From AC-32 sp963788215 (GTDB lineage: Bacteria; Actinomycetota; Thermoleophilia; Gaiellales; Gaiellaceae), in contig CAWBFX010000001.1 in NCBI GenBank assembly GCA_963788215.1, forward strand, positions 248,001 through 312,000: a DNA stretch of 64,000 nucleotides. The letters run 5' to 3'. This document shows, piece by piece, positions 15,634-24,683 of the stretch (within the stretch, counting starts at the first letter, position 1; each line of letters starts with the position of its first letter). The translations under genes and the position numbers were made by a program. The notes under the pieces were generated by a model. That model made no database searches. It worked only from the letters and a program-made list of their open reading frames with translations, and had not been told where the DNA came from.

Positions 15634-16161
15634 TTAGGCGGCGCGGCGCAGTTCCTGCGTCTTCGCCGGAGCCGGGCGATGGCGGCCGAGGGTCACCGTC
15701 AAGAGCGAGATCAACGCGGCCGCGCCGAGGACGCCGACTCCCCACCAGACGCCGCTGATGCTTCCGTCCCAGCCGATCAGGCGGTCGAGCGAGAAGCGGC
15801 CGGGGCCGGTCGCGGAGATCCCGACTGCGACCGCGAGGATGCCGAGGTTGTGCTCGTAGCCGCCGTTCCCGGCGAAGTACCCGTTCGGGCCGTGCACCGT
15901 CGCGATCGCGGTGAGCATGACGACGGCAATCGCGAGAGCCGCGAGCGGCGTGGCGAGCCCGAAGGCGAAGAGCACGCCGCTGAGCTCGGCCGCCGCCGCC
16001 ATCAGAGCCAGCACGAGTGGCTGCCGGAAGCGCAGGTTGCCGAAGAACCCGGCGGTGCCACGCGGGCCGCCGCCGCCGAACCAGCCGAACATCTTCTGGG
16101 CGCCGTGCGCGGCCATTTGCGCGCCGACGACGACTCGGATGAGCAAGAGTCCGTATGCCAT
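15634..16161 (-). CDS. DoxX family membrane protein
   Basis: About 175 residues with four membrane helices: GLLLIRVVVGAQMAAHG, LVLALMAAAAELSGVLFAFG, LAALAIAVVMLTAIATVHG and GVWWGVGVLGAAALISLLTVT. The HGAQKMFGWFGGGG motif after helix 1 and ELSGGxxLxxG-like ELSGVLFAFG are typical of DoxX/SURF4-type proteins, which are linked to redox or thiol stress responses in actinobacteria. ATG 16161 or GTG 16167 could be the start. The neighbours give no clear partner. Confidence 0.85.
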   Translation of the reverse strand: MAYGLLLIRVVVGAQMAAHGAQKMFGWFGGGGPRGTAGFFGNLRFRQPLVLALMAAAAELSGVLFAFGLATPLAALAIAVVMLTAIATVHGPNGYFAGNGGYEHNLGILAVAVGISATGPGRFSLDRLIGWDGSISGVWWGVGVLGAAALISLLTVTLGRHRPAPAKTQELRRAA

Positions 16162-16196
16162 AGACACCGGTCTGCCCCGGTTTTCAGCGGGAAAAC

Positions 16197-18689
16197 TCAG
16201 CGCCAGCGCCAGTGGTTCGGCTTCGCCCGCAGCTCGCCCGCGACGCCGCGCCTGATGCCGAAGACCCGCACGCTATGGCCCTTCCCCGGCTTCGGGAGCA
16301 GCCTGTTCGGAAGCGCGAACTGGAACCCGAACTCGCCCTTGTAGTTGAAGACCTTGTGCGGCTCGAGCTCCTCGGTCGGCGCGGCGAAGATCTGCCGGCC
16401 GTCCACGAAGACGGCGATGCTGTCCGCCCGGTGCCTGAGCGACGGCTCCGCGGCCCAGCCGCTGAAGAGGAGCAGCCGCCCGCCTCCGACCTGCACCGAT
16501 CCGCGCAGCGCGCCGCGCCGAACCGGCGTCACGGTCCCGTTGGAGGAGCGGATTACCTCGTGTCCTCCACGCTTGGCGAGGCGCGCGCTCTCGCTGCTGC
16601 CTCGCAGCTGCTCGAGCGTTCGCGTGCCGCCTGCGTGGCCGACGAGCAGGACTGCCACCGCGTTGCGGCCGTTGTGGAGCGAGTCCTCCGGAACCATCGC
16701 GGCAAAGCGCGCGTCCGGCCCCGAGCGGAAGGTCCACGTGGTCGCGCCGATGCGGCCGTTGACGGCGATCGCGAGCTCCTTCTGGCCCGTGCGCTTGCCC
16801 GTCAGCCGGCCCTCGATCCAGGTCGGGACCAGATCCGTGTGGAGGTCGACCACGTTCAGCAGCTCGCGGCCCTTAAGCTCGAACCCGGTGCTCCGGTTCG
16901 GTTGGACGGGCAGCTGGGCGAGCGGCTTGCCCACGAGGTCCGAGTCCGGTCCGATTCGGTACACGGAGTCGGGGGTCGTGCCGAACGTCGAGATCTGAGC
17001 CGCGAGCGCGCGCTTGCGGCGTGCCGCCAGGTCCGAGAGCCGGCCGGTGACCGCGTGCCCGTTCCCCAGCCGCACCGCGACGGTCCCGTCGGAGGCGAGA
17101 CGGCGGCCCACCAGCGAGCGTCCGTCCACGTGCCAGGGCATCCGGACGCCGAGCACGCGGCCGATCGTCGGCACGATGTCGACCGTCCGCGCGAGCCCGT
17201 CGTCGATCTTCGGCGCATGCTGGTGGGGGAGCTTCACGAACAGCGGCACGAACGCGATGTCCTGGAGATTCGTCGGCGTCGGCCGCCGGCGCGGCCCGCG
17301 GTCGCGGTAGCTGACGCCGTGGTCGGCGGTCACGATCACCAGCGCGCGGTCGTAGATCCCCTTCGCCTTCAGCCGCTGCAGGATCAAGCCGAGGGCGCGG
17401 TCGGTGAACTCGACCTGGAGCAGGAAGCGCTGGTACGCCTGGTCCGCCGGCCACGCGCCCTGCGAGACGTTGTTCCGGACCCCGTCGAGCGCGGGCGCCT
17501 GGACGCCGTACCGTCGGCCGGACGGCAGGTAGAGGTAGGGCACGTGCGGCAGGAGCGCGTGCAGGACGTAGAGCGTCGGCTTGCGATCGGCCGTAAAGAG
17601 AGACGTGAAGCGGCAGACGTTCCGGCCGCACGGCTGGACTCCCCCGCTGCCTTCGAGGCGCGCCCCCTCGCGGGCTTCGCGCTGGCCGAAGTCGCCCCAG
17701 CTGTCGTCGATCGCCGGGATCTCGTCGGAGTAGGGCTGCGGCAGCAGCAGATGCAGGTACACGATGCCGGCATCCGAGGCAAGCGAGCCCGTCGCGCCCG
17801 AGACGGCTGCACTCGAGCTGCCGTGGTCGTTCTTGCAGATGGAGCGCGGGCAGAGCTGCGTGATCGACTCGATCGCCCGCACGCGGTAGCTCCGGCCGAG
17901 GAGCGTGAAGACGTTGTGCGGGTGATCGGCGTAGATCGGCAGGAGGTTGTGGTGCATCGGCGGCAGGATCCCGGTCAAGACTGCGGGCACGGCCTGCTCG
18001 GTCAGCCACTGGACGGTCGTCGCGTTCCGGTACCAGGTCGAGTCCCCTGCGAGCGCGGCGAAGTTCGGATAGCGCGCCGCGTCCACCTGCTCGTCGGCGT
18101 CCATCAGCGAGACGGGCGCGAACTCGTCGAAGACGACGAGCACGACCGGCGTCCGCGAGCGCACGTGCTGCTCGGCGACGTACGGCGTCTTGACGAAGAC
18201 GAGCTTCGAGGCGTTCGAGTCGAACAGGAAGAGCGCCAGGAACACGAGCGGTGCAGGCGCGAGCACGGTCACGAACGAGCCGACCGGTGCGACGCGCTGG
18301 TAGAGCAGCGCGCCGAGGACGCCGACCGCAGCCGCCACGGCGAGAGCCCCCGGGCCCGAGAGCGCCGACCGGTTCGCGAGCGCATGCAGCACGATCACGC
18401 CGACGAAGCCCGCGACGAAGAGCAGGTGGGCCACCTCGCCGGCGCGCCGGTTGACGAGCCTCACGAGGAGCTCGACCGCGAGCAGCGCTGCGGGCGGCAC
18501 GACGACGAGGAAGAGCGCGAAGAGCACGATCTGCGTGCTCGAGGAGCGGCGGACCGTAAAGAACTCCGGGTTCCGGCCGAGGATGTCGAGGAGCGGCTCG
18601 GCGATCGCGAACGCCGAGAGCACGGCAAGCCGCGCGCCGTGGACCAGGGCTACGCGAAGGAGGCTCGGCTCAGGTTTTCGCTCGGGCAA
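16197..18689 (-). CDS. membrane-anchored alkaline phosphatase/sulfatase-fold protein (copy 2)
   Basis: 830 residues, a paralogue of the 11932-14373 product along its whole length: same N-terminal membrane helices, VVLVVFDEFAPVSLMDADE, VPAVLTGILPPMHHNLLP, LYVLHALLPHVPYLYLPSGRRYG, VIVTADHGVSYRDRGP and WHVDGRSLVGR. TTG 18689 gives MPERKPEPSLLRVALVHGARL; this start overlaps the upstream methyltransferase gene by 20 nt, so the genes form an operon. Probably modifies an exported glycan or lipid; no substrate evidence. Confidence 0.8.
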   Translation of the reverse strand: MPERKPEPSLLRVALVHGARLAVLSAFAIAEPLLDILGRNPEFFTVRRSSSTQIVLFALFLVVVPPAALLAVELLVRLVNRRAGEVAHLLFVAGFVGVIVLHALANRSALSGPGALAVAAAVGVLGALLYQRVAPVGSFVTVLAPAPLVFLALFLFDSNASKLVFVKTPYVAEQHVRSRTPVVLVVFDEFAPVSLMDADEQVDAARYPNFAALAGDSTWYRNATTVQWLTEQAVPAVLTGILPPMHHNLLPIYADHPHNVFTLLGRSYRVRAIESITQLCPRSICKNDHGSSSAAVSGATGSLASDAGIVYLHLLLPQPYSDEIPAIDDSWGDFGQREAREGARLEGSGGVQPCGRNVCRFTSLFTADRKPTLYVLHALLPHVPYLYLPSGRRYGVQAPALDGVRNNVSQGAWPADQAYQRFLLQVEFTDRALGLILQRLKAKGIYDRALVIVTADHGVSYRDRGPRRRPTPTNLQDIAFVPLFVKLPHQHAPKIDDGLARTVDIVPTIGRVLGVRMPWHVDGRSLVGRRLASDGTVAVRLGNGHAVTGRLSDLAARRKRALAAQISTFGTTPDSVYRIGPDSDLVGKPLAQLPVQPNRSTGFELKGRELLNVVDLHTDLVPTWIEGRLTGKRTGQKELAIAVNGRIGATTWTFRSGPDARFAAMVPEDSLHNGRNAVAVLLVGHAGGTRTLEQLRGSSESARLAKRGGHEVIRSSNGTVTPVRRGALRGSVQVGGGRLLLFSGWAAEPSLRHRADSIAVFVDGRQIFAAPTEELEPHKVFNYKGEFGFQFALPNRLLPKPGKGHSVRVFGIRRGVAGELRAKPNHWRWR

Positions 18690-20088
18690 GGTGCAGCGTG
18701 CGTCGTCCCCCCGCCAGAGTCTCCGAGCGGACGACGTCGAAGCGCTCGTTCAGGCAGCGCTCGAACCAGTCGGCCCGGTAATCAGGATGGTCGTTCGGCC
18801 GCTTGCGGGCGAGCAGGCGGCCGGCCATCGGGTCTTCAGGCGACACGAACTCGATCACGACCGAGCGGGTCGTCGCGCGCAGCCAGTCGAGGAACTCCGC
18901 GACCGGGACGTTCCCCGCGATCGACACGTGGTGGATCAGCGCGAGGCAGAGCGTCAGGTCGGGCTTGCCGCGGTCGGGCAGCGGCCGCCGCTCGGCGCCC
19001 CTCCACCCCAGTCCGGGCGGCGGGTCGACGATGTTCAGCGTCAGCGGCAGGATCTTGTCCTGCTCCTCCTCGCGCAGCGTGCGGTAGAGGCGGTCCACCA
19101 CGAGCGGGTCAGCGTCCATCGCGACGACGCAGTCCGCCGTCTCGGCGGCGATCCGCGAGTGGACGCCCTCGTTGCAGCCGATGTCCCAGACCAGGCTCGG
19201 TTCCTCGCTCTCGACCGCCTCGCGGACGAAGCGGGCCTTGCGCTCGGCGTCCTCGCCCGAGTACGTCGTGTCGAGGCGGTAGTCCGACCACGTCGACTGC
19301 GCAGGCGCCCAGCTCAGGCGCCCGATCAGGCGCTCGAGGCCCTTCGCATTGGCGACGATCAGCTCGCGCTTGAACCCCGCTTTGCGCAGCTCGCCCTTGA
19401 GGTCCTCGTCGCGGTCCTCGTGACGGCTCTCCAGCCGCGCGTGCATGAACACGTGGGTGAAGGAGCCGCGGCGGAAGCGGTCGCGGAACGAGAGCAGGTT
19501 GCGCAGCTCCTGCGGCGCGATCCCGTCGAGGCTCCCGCGCAGCCACGGCTGGAACGGCACGTCCTTCCACGCCTGCAACAGCAGCGGGTAGAGGAAGAGC
19601 ATGCAGAACTGCCGGTAGCCGGCCCACGGCTCCCCTTCGCGCTGCTTCTCGAACGAGCCAACGTCGATGAAGACCGGCTCGGCGCCGCGGAACTGGACGT
19701 TGTAGGGCGTCGAGTCCTTGAGGATCAGCCCCTGGTCGAGCGCGCGCCGCAGGAGCGCCAACTGGAGCAGGGCCGCGTCGCGCAGCATCGAGAACGTCCA
19801 CTCGTACGGGTACGAGACGAACGGGATCACGTCGTGCTCGAGCACGCCGGCGACCCCGCCGTGGATCGCCTCGCCGAGGGCCGCCTCCTCCTCGACCTCG
19901 CGCGTGCCGACGAGCCGGCCCTCGCCCACGAGTTGGTCGACGAGGCCCGACGACGAGAGCTCCCGCCAGTCGGCGAGGCCCTGTTCGCTCAGCAGCCGCA
20001 GGACGCGGCCATCGGTGGTGAAGACGCGGCTGTCGGGGTCGCGAAAAGAACCCGGCTCGAGGCCGGATGCCACAGTCGGCGCGTCCAT
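18670..20088 (-). CDS. kinase-like domain fused to a SAM-dependent methyltransferase
   Basis: 472 residues. The N-terminal half has the pattern ILKDSTPYNVQFRGAEPVFIDVGSF (about 150-175), which resembles a kinase catalytic loop (D-x(4)-N) followed by an I-D-x-G metal motif. The C-terminal half is a class I methyltransferase: LVWDIGCNEGVHSRIAAE (motif I), CVVAMDADPLVV, LTLCLALIHHVSIAGN and VVIEFVSPEDP. ATG 20088 lies 18 nt after the small protein stop. Context with a membrane phosphatase/sulfatase suggests envelope glycan or lipid modification. The kinase resemblance is my reading and may be only structural. Confidence 0.72.
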   Translation of the reverse strand: MDAPTVASGLEPGSFRDPDSRVFTTDGRVLRLLSEQGLADWRELSSSGLVDQLVGEGRLVGTREVEEEAALGEAIHGGVAGVLEHDVIPFVSYPYEWTFSMLRDAALLQLALLRRALDQGLILKDSTPYNVQFRGAEPVFIDVGSFEKQREGEPWAGYRQFCMLFLYPLLLQAWKDVPFQPWLRGSLDGIAPQELRNLLSFRDRFRRGSFTHVFMHARLESRHEDRDEDLKGELRKAGFKRELIVANAKGLERLIGRLSWAPAQSTWSDYRLDTTYSGEDAERKARFVREAVESEEPSLVWDIGCNEGVHSRIAAETADCVVAMDADPLVVDRLYRTLREEEQDKILPLTLNIVDPPPGLGWRGAERRPLPDRGKPDLTLCLALIHHVSIAGNVPVAEFLDWLRATTRSVVIEFVSPEDPMAGRLLARKRPNDHPDYRADWFERCLNERFDVVRSETLAGGRRTLHLARAKT

Positions 20089-20106
20089 ACCCCTCGCGCC
20101 GAGCGG

Positions 20107-20268
20107 TTAGCTCGGCGCGCTCTCGTCCTCGGTCTTGCCGATGTGCAGCACCCGCTTGATGCGGCGCCAGTAGAGCCTCGTGGTGACCCCTACGGCCGCC
20201 ACGCCTCCGGCCAGCGCCTGCAAAAAGAGGCTGCCGCTGCCTGGATCGATGTAACTGACTGGTGACAT
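20107..20268 (-). CDS. small single-helix membrane protein with YIDPGSGSL motif
   Basis: 53 residues: MSPVSYIDPGSGSLFLQ, one membrane helix (ALAGGVAAVGVTTRLYW), and a charged tail RRIKRVLHIGKTEDES. Small proteins with the Y-(I/L)-D-P-G-(S/T)-G-S motif are recurrent neighbours of glycan-modification genes, as here. ATG 20268 chosen because the upstream in-frame extension to 20337 is Arg-rich and lacks the motif. First gene of the operon with the methyltransferase fusion and phosphatase copy 2. Confidence 0.65.
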   Translation of the reverse strand: MSPVSYIDPGSGSLFLQALAGGVAAVGVTTRLYWRRIKRVLHIGKTEDESAPS

Positions 20269-20312
20269 CACTGAGCCCAGGAGGTTACGGCCTCGACCGG
20301 ACGCGTGCAAGA

Positions 20313-20340
20313 AGGGTGCGCGCCAGGCGACGCGCACCCT
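20313..20340. terminator. hairpin terminator
   Basis: AGGGTGCGCG / CGCGCACCCT, perfect 10-bp stem, 8-nt loop, with TCTTG-type tracts on both sides. It follows the stop of the minus-strand secreted protein gene at 20353. Confidence 0.65.
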
Positions 20341-20352
20341 CTCTTGCTTCCG

Positions 20353-22191
20353 CTATCTGCACCCTGGGAACTTGAACGAGACGATGCGCGTGCGCCACGT
20401 CCCGATGACGATCGTGTCCTCGGCGAGGTACTCCTGCGTGTACCAGAACGTGCAGTCGTCGGACGGGTCGACGGTGAGGTCGCTGTAGTCGCCCCACCTG
20501 CCCTCGACCTCCGTCTGCGGACCGGTGCCCGTGAACGCGACCTGCTCGGCCTGCGTCATCTGCCCGACCGGATCGCCGGCTGCGCGCCCGGTGTAGCGGA
20601 TCGACGGGTACTCGTTCGGCCCGGAGGCGCTGTAGCCGAGGGCGATGTCGCCCCGTTTGTCCTGCGCGATGCTGCCCATCCAGCGCCAGAGCGGATCGCC
20701 GGCGGCGTCGTCGGGCGCGTACGTGCCCTGCTGGTAGATCGACGGCGAGCCTGCGGACGGGACGCGCACCTCGTACCAGCGCACGCCGATCCTGCCGTCG
20801 GGGGTCTGCACCGAGTGGTTCAGCAGGATCGAGGCCGTGTTGCCGATCTTGCGGTACGGCATCCGGAACATCAGCCGGTCGCCCAGAACGTCGAGCTGCT
20901 GCGGGCCCCCCTTCTGCGGGGCACAGTCGCCGTAGCCGTATACGCACTGCGGCCGGACGAAGGGCGCGACCTGCTGCGTCACATCCGGAGATCCGTTGTT
21001 CCCGAACGTCGAGTTGGCCGGGTTCGTCCAGTCGACGTGGAACTTCCACATGCGCAGGTCGAACCCCGTGTCGCCGGCCGACTGCGGCGGGATGCCCGTC
21101 GGATCGTCGACCTCGGCGAACCAGTTCGGCGAGCCCGCGGCGGGCTGGGAGCTCCCGTCGAGATCGCCCGGGAGCATGCCGATGTACTGGCCGCCCGTCG
21201 GATTGTGCTGGCTCTCGTCGAAGAAGACGACGCGGGCCGGCTGGCCGGCGATCATCTTGCTCCGCTCGAAGGCGAAGACGCCGACTCCGGCCGAGGTCTC
21301 CGAGTTCGTCGGGAACTCGTTGGCCATCATGTAGTAGCCGTCCGGCCAGACGCCGATCTTCGGGTAGTCGAAGAAGACGTCGGTGCCGAAGTCGAACTCG
21401 TAGAGGTAGTACGAGCCGGTCGCATCGCCGGTCGTCGAGACGGCGATGCATTCGCCGTACTGGTCGTCGCCCGGGTCACCCGTGGGCGTGGCGATGAACT
21501 GCGAGATCAACCACCGCCGAGCGATCTGGTCGTAGACGACGACCGGATCTCCTTCGTTGTGGGTCTTGCACTCGCCGTTCGTGTTCGCCCAGAGCTCGTT
21601 GATCGGCGTGGACGTGCGCAGAACGGCGCCGGTCTTCGAGTAGACGGCGAAGTCCGAGTTCACGGCCTGGACGTACTGGCTGCCGCCGACCTCGCCGTCG
21701 GTGTCGGGCGGGAGGCAGCTGCAGCTGCTCGGCTGACCGCAGGGCGGGCCGAACGGCAGGCAGATGCCGTCGAAGCTCTGGATCGGCGCCGAGATCGGGC
21801 CCGTTCCCTTCTGGTGCTGCACGACCGGGTCATGGGCGTTCGTGTTCCCCCCGGCCTGAAGCGACTCGTTGTCGCGCGTGTGCAGCGGCCCAGGGATCAC
21901 CGGCAGCACCGGCAGCGTGCTGACGGCCGGCGACTCGCCTTGGAAGACGCCGTTGACGACGTTCGGGCCGAACGACGTCGAGGTGTTGCCGGCCGAGACG
22001 GCGGTTCCGCTCGAGACGCTGCTGCCCGCGCGGACGATGCCCGCTCCGGCTTGCCTCGCGGGTGTGCCGGCCGAGCCCGCCGTGGCGGCGAGCACGATCC
22101 CGGCCAGCACGACCGGAAGCGAGACCACGATGCCGATGCGCCGCCGCCGTTTGATCGCGGCGACGGCCTGCGGAAGAAGCCTCCGCACCAT
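20353..22191 (-). CDS. large secreted protein, beta-propeller-like, unknown
   Basis: 612 residues. A basic N-terminus (MVRRLLPQAVAAIKRRRR) and hydrophobic segment IGIVVSLPVVLAGIVLAATAG indicate export. The mature part has many aromatic/Gly-rich strands such as YVQAVNSDFAVYSKTG, RRWLISQFIATP, YYLYEFDFGTDVFFDYPKIG and WMGSIAQDKRGDIALGYSASG, typical of secreted propeller-type proteins of soil bacteria, with four or five cysteines (CLPFGPPCGQPSSCSCLPPD). No enzymatic motif recognised. Single-gene unit with its own terminator. Confidence 0.7.
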   Translation of the reverse strand: MVRRLLPQAVAAIKRRRRIGIVVSLPVVLAGIVLAATAGSAGTPARQAGAGIVRAGSSVSSGTAVSAGNTSTSFGPNVVNGVFQGESPAVSTLPVLPVIPGPLHTRDNESLQAGGNTNAHDPVVQHQKGTGPISAPIQSFDGICLPFGPPCGQPSSCSCLPPDTDGEVGGSQYVQAVNSDFAVYSKTGAVLRTSTPINELWANTNGECKTHNEGDPVVVYDQIARRWLISQFIATPTGDPGDDQYGECIAVSTTGDATGSYYLYEFDFGTDVFFDYPKIGVWPDGYYMMANEFPTNSETSAGVGVFAFERSKMIAGQPARVVFFDESQHNPTGGQYIGMLPGDLDGSSQPAAGSPNWFAEVDDPTGIPPQSAGDTGFDLRMWKFHVDWTNPANSTFGNNGSPDVTQQVAPFVRPQCVYGYGDCAPQKGGPQQLDVLGDRLMFRMPYRKIGNTASILLNHSVQTPDGRIGVRWYEVRVPSAGSPSIYQQGTYAPDDAAGDPLWRWMGSIAQDKRGDIALGYSASGPNEYPSIRYTGRAAGDPVGQMTQAEQVAFTGTGPQTEVEGRWGDYSDLTVDPSDDCTFWYTQEYLAEDTIVIGTWRTRIVSFKFPGCR

Positions 22192-22297
22192 TCGTTCACC
22201 CCCCAGGTGGATAACTGATGGCGAACCATTCCCAGAAATTGCCGCTGTGGAAACGTCACCGGCATTCCGGAACGAATTCGCGCCCGAATTTCGATCC

Positions 22298-22315
22298 TGA
22301 TTGACGAGTCAATCA
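22298..22315. promoter_or_regulatory. 18-bp palindrome upstream of the MFS gene
   Basis: TGATTGACGAGTCAATCA: 8-bp arms, 2-nt centre. It sits in the ~160-bp divergent region between the secreted protein gene and the MFS gene and is a good candidate operator. Confidence 0.5.
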
Positions 22316-22354
22316 CCTGCCTCTAGGCAGTGGCCCCGTTCCGCGTTACCCTCG

Positions 22355-23746
22355 TTGAGCCGTTTGAATGCAGCTCTCGCGTACGTTCGCAGCCTGAATC
22401 CTCAGCTGCCCCGCCCGGTCTGGCTGATCGAGGCCGGCGGCATCGCGAATTCGCTCGGAAACGGGATCGTGATCCCGTTCCTCGTCATCTACCTACACGA
22501 CGTCCGCCACTTCGGCCTCGGGATCTCCGGCGTCGTCGTCGCGTGCCTGCTCGGGATCGGAATCGTCGGCAGCCCGCTCGCCGGCCGCGTCGTCGACCGG
22601 ATCGGCGCGCGGACGACCTTGATGGGCTCCCTCGCCCTGCTCGCGGCAGGCTACGGCGGCTTCCCGTTCGTGCGACACCCGTGGCAGGCATTCGCGCTCG
22701 CCGTGATCGCGGGCGCCGGCAACGGCGGCTTCGCGCCGAGCCACTCGAGCCTGCTCGCCGCGCTCACCTCGCGCGAGCAGCGCACGGCCGCCTACGCCCT
22801 CACGCGCGTGACCGACAATCTCGGCTTCGGCATCGGCGGCCTCATCGGCGGGTTGATCGCGACCACGAGCGTGCCGGTCAGCTTCAGCGTCCTCTTCGCG
22901 GTGGACGCGGGCACGTTCCTGGCGTTCATCGGCCTGCTCTTCTTCGTCCCGGACATACGTGCCGCAACCGCTGTGGTCTCGGGCGGCTTCCGGCGGGTCG
23001 TGCACGACCGCACCTTCGTCTGGCTGCTCGCCCTCACGGCGGTGCTGGTTGCGGCGGCCTATGCCCCGATCGCGACCATCCTGCCGCCGTACGTGCACGA
23101 GCACGCAAGCGTGAGCCCGACCGGGATCGGCGTCGTCTTCTTCGTGAACACGCTCGCCCTGGTCGTCGCCCAACTGCCGATCGCGAAGGCCCTCGGCGGG
23201 CACAACCGTCTTCGTGCGCTCGCCCTGACGGCCGCGCTCTTCGCGATCACGTCGGTGGCCGTGCTCGGGGTCGGCCGTGCGCTCGACGGCTCGGCGGCGG
23301 TCGTCGCGCTCTGCGGCGTGATCGTCGTCTTCAGCCTCGCGGAATGCATCCACGGCGCCGTCCTGAACCCGCTCGTCGCGGACCTCGCCCCGCAGGAGCT
23401 GATGGGCCGCTACATGGGGCTGCGCACATCGTCCTTCCAGCTCGGCTTCCTGGTCGGGCCGACGATCGGCAGCCTCCTGCTCGCCGCCTCGCCCTCGGGG
23501 CTCTGGCTCGGGTGCGCCGTCGCCTGCGGCGCCGCGGGTGCGGGCTTCCTCGCGCTGGCCGCGAGTACACCGGCCGAGATCGCCGTCGCGCCGGGCCGCG
23601 AACCGGCTTCGCGGAAGGCCTTCCGGGTACTATGGCGAACCTCCGAGATGACTGCCGAAGACCCCCTCAGTACCGATGCCGAGCCTGCCCCGCATCAGGC
23701 GCCAGACGCCACGCACGCCCACACGGGAGGCTCTTCCTCCGCCTGA
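22355..23746 (+). CDS. MFS transporter
   Basis: About 463 residues with 12 hydrophobic segments starting at GIANSLGNGIVIPFLVIYLHDV. The MFS motif A between helices 2 and 3 is seen as GSPLAGRVVDRIGART. Likely a drug or metabolite exporter of the DHA1-like group. The start is uncertain: TTG 22355 and TTG 22364 are both possible, and an earlier TTG at 22301 would lie inside the palindrome. The 3' end overlaps corA by 71 nt in another frame. Confidence 0.82.
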   Translation: MSRLNAALAYVRSLNPQLPRPVWLIEAGGIANSLGNGIVIPFLVIYLHDVRHFGLGISGVVVACLLGIGIVGSPLAGRVVDRIGARTTLMGSLALLAAGYGGFPFVRHPWQAFALAVIAGAGNGGFAPSHSSLLAALTSREQRTAAYALTRVTDNLGFGIGGLIGGLIATTSVPVSFSVLFAVDAGTFLAFIGLLFFVPDIRAATAVVSGGFRRVVHDRTFVWLLALTAVLVAAAYAPIATILPPYVHEHASVSPTGIGVVFFVNTLALVVAQLPIAKALGGHNRLRALALTAALFAITSVAVLGVGRALDGSAAVVALCGVIVVFSLAECIHGAVLNPLVADLAPQELMGRYMGLRTSSFQLGFLVGPTIGSLLLAASPSGLWLGCAVACGAAGAGFLALAASTPAEIAVAPGREPASRKAFRVLWRTSEMTAEDPLSTDAEPAPHQAPDATHAHTGGSSSA

Positions 23747-24668
23747 GCCGAGGGTCGCGGAGCTCTCCGCGCACGACCTCACCTGGATTCACCTCGACTC
23801 GCCGACCTCCGAGGAGGCGACGCTGCTCGCGGAGCGCTTCGGCTGGCACCCGCTCGACATCGAGGACGTCCTCTCGAGGCGCCAGCGGCCGAAGATCGAC
23901 GAGTACGCCGACGACGGCTACCTGTTCGTCGTCCTCCACTTCCCGGTCTACGACAAGGCGGTCCAGCGCCTGAACGCGGCCGAGCTCGACGTCTTCGTCG
24001 GCCAGGACTACCTCGTCACGCTCCCGAACGTCGAGCTCCTGCCGGTCACACGGCTCTTCCGGCGATGCCAGGAGGACGAGGAGCTGCGCGACCAGCTCTT
24101 CTCGAAGGGCTCCGGGTACCTCTTCTACCACGTCCTCGACGACCTCTTCGACTACTGCTTCCCGATCCTCGACAAGATCGCCTATAAGCTCGACTCGATC
24201 GAGGACGACGTCTTCGAGGGCCGCTCCGAGGCGGTCGTGCGCGACATCTCGGACGCGAAGCAGGAGATCATCTCCTACCGCAAGATCATCAAGCCCGAGC
24301 GCTCGACGCTACGCGTGCTCGAACGGCAGATCGAGCGCTTCCTGCCCGAGGACCTCGAGCTCTACTTCGACGACATCGTCGACGCCGCCGAGCGCATCTG
24401 GGACCTGCTCGACAACCACAAGGAGGTCGTCGAGGCGCTCGAGGACACGAACGAGTCGGTCATCTCGCATCGCCAGAACCGCGTGCTGCTCGTCCTGACG
24501 CTCGTCAGCGTGATCCTGCTTCCGCTGACACTGATCACGGGCCTCTTCGGGATGAACGTGCGCTTCCCCGGCTTCGAGACCGCGCGCGCCTTCTGGATCA
24601 TCTGCGGTTCGATGCTCGCAATTGCCGCCGCGTTGATCGGCTACGTGCGCTACAAGCGCTGGCTGTAA
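23676..24668 (+). CDS. corA: CorA-type magnesium/divalent cation transporter
   Basis: 330 residues. Long N-terminal cytoplasmic domain with WIHLDSPTSEEATLLAERFGWHPLDIEDV and the coiled stalk (RVLERQIERFLPEDLELYFDDIVDAAERI), then two C-terminal membrane helices with the GLFGMNV signature (GMN filter, about residues 291-297) and a basic C-terminus. Forms a pentameric channel. The first ~20 residues are Pro/Arg-rich and overlap the MFS gene, so the true start may be later. Confidence 0.93.
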   Translation: MPSLPRIRRQTPRTPTREALPPPEPRVAELSAHDLTWIHLDSPTSEEATLLAERFGWHPLDIEDVLSRRQRPKIDEYADDGYLFVVLHFPVYDKAVQRLNAAELDVFVGQDYLVTLPNVELLPVTRLFRRCQEDEELRDQLFSKGSGYLFYHVLDDLFDYCFPILDKIAYKLDSIEDDVFEGRSEAVVRDISDAKQEIISYRKIIKPERSTLRVLERQIERFLPEDLELYFDDIVDAAERIWDLLDNHKEVVEALEDTNESVISHRQNRVLLVLTLVSVILLPLTLITGLFGMNVRFPGFETARAFWIICGSMLAIAAALIGYVRYKRWL

Positions 24669-24683
24669 CCAGGGGGAACCGCC

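Noticed and set aside
16212..19373. Plus-strand open frame of over 1000 codons
   Set aside because: Antisense of the phosphatase/sulfatase and methyltransferase genes; composition is Arg/Glu/Asp-rich, typical of GC-skewed shadows.
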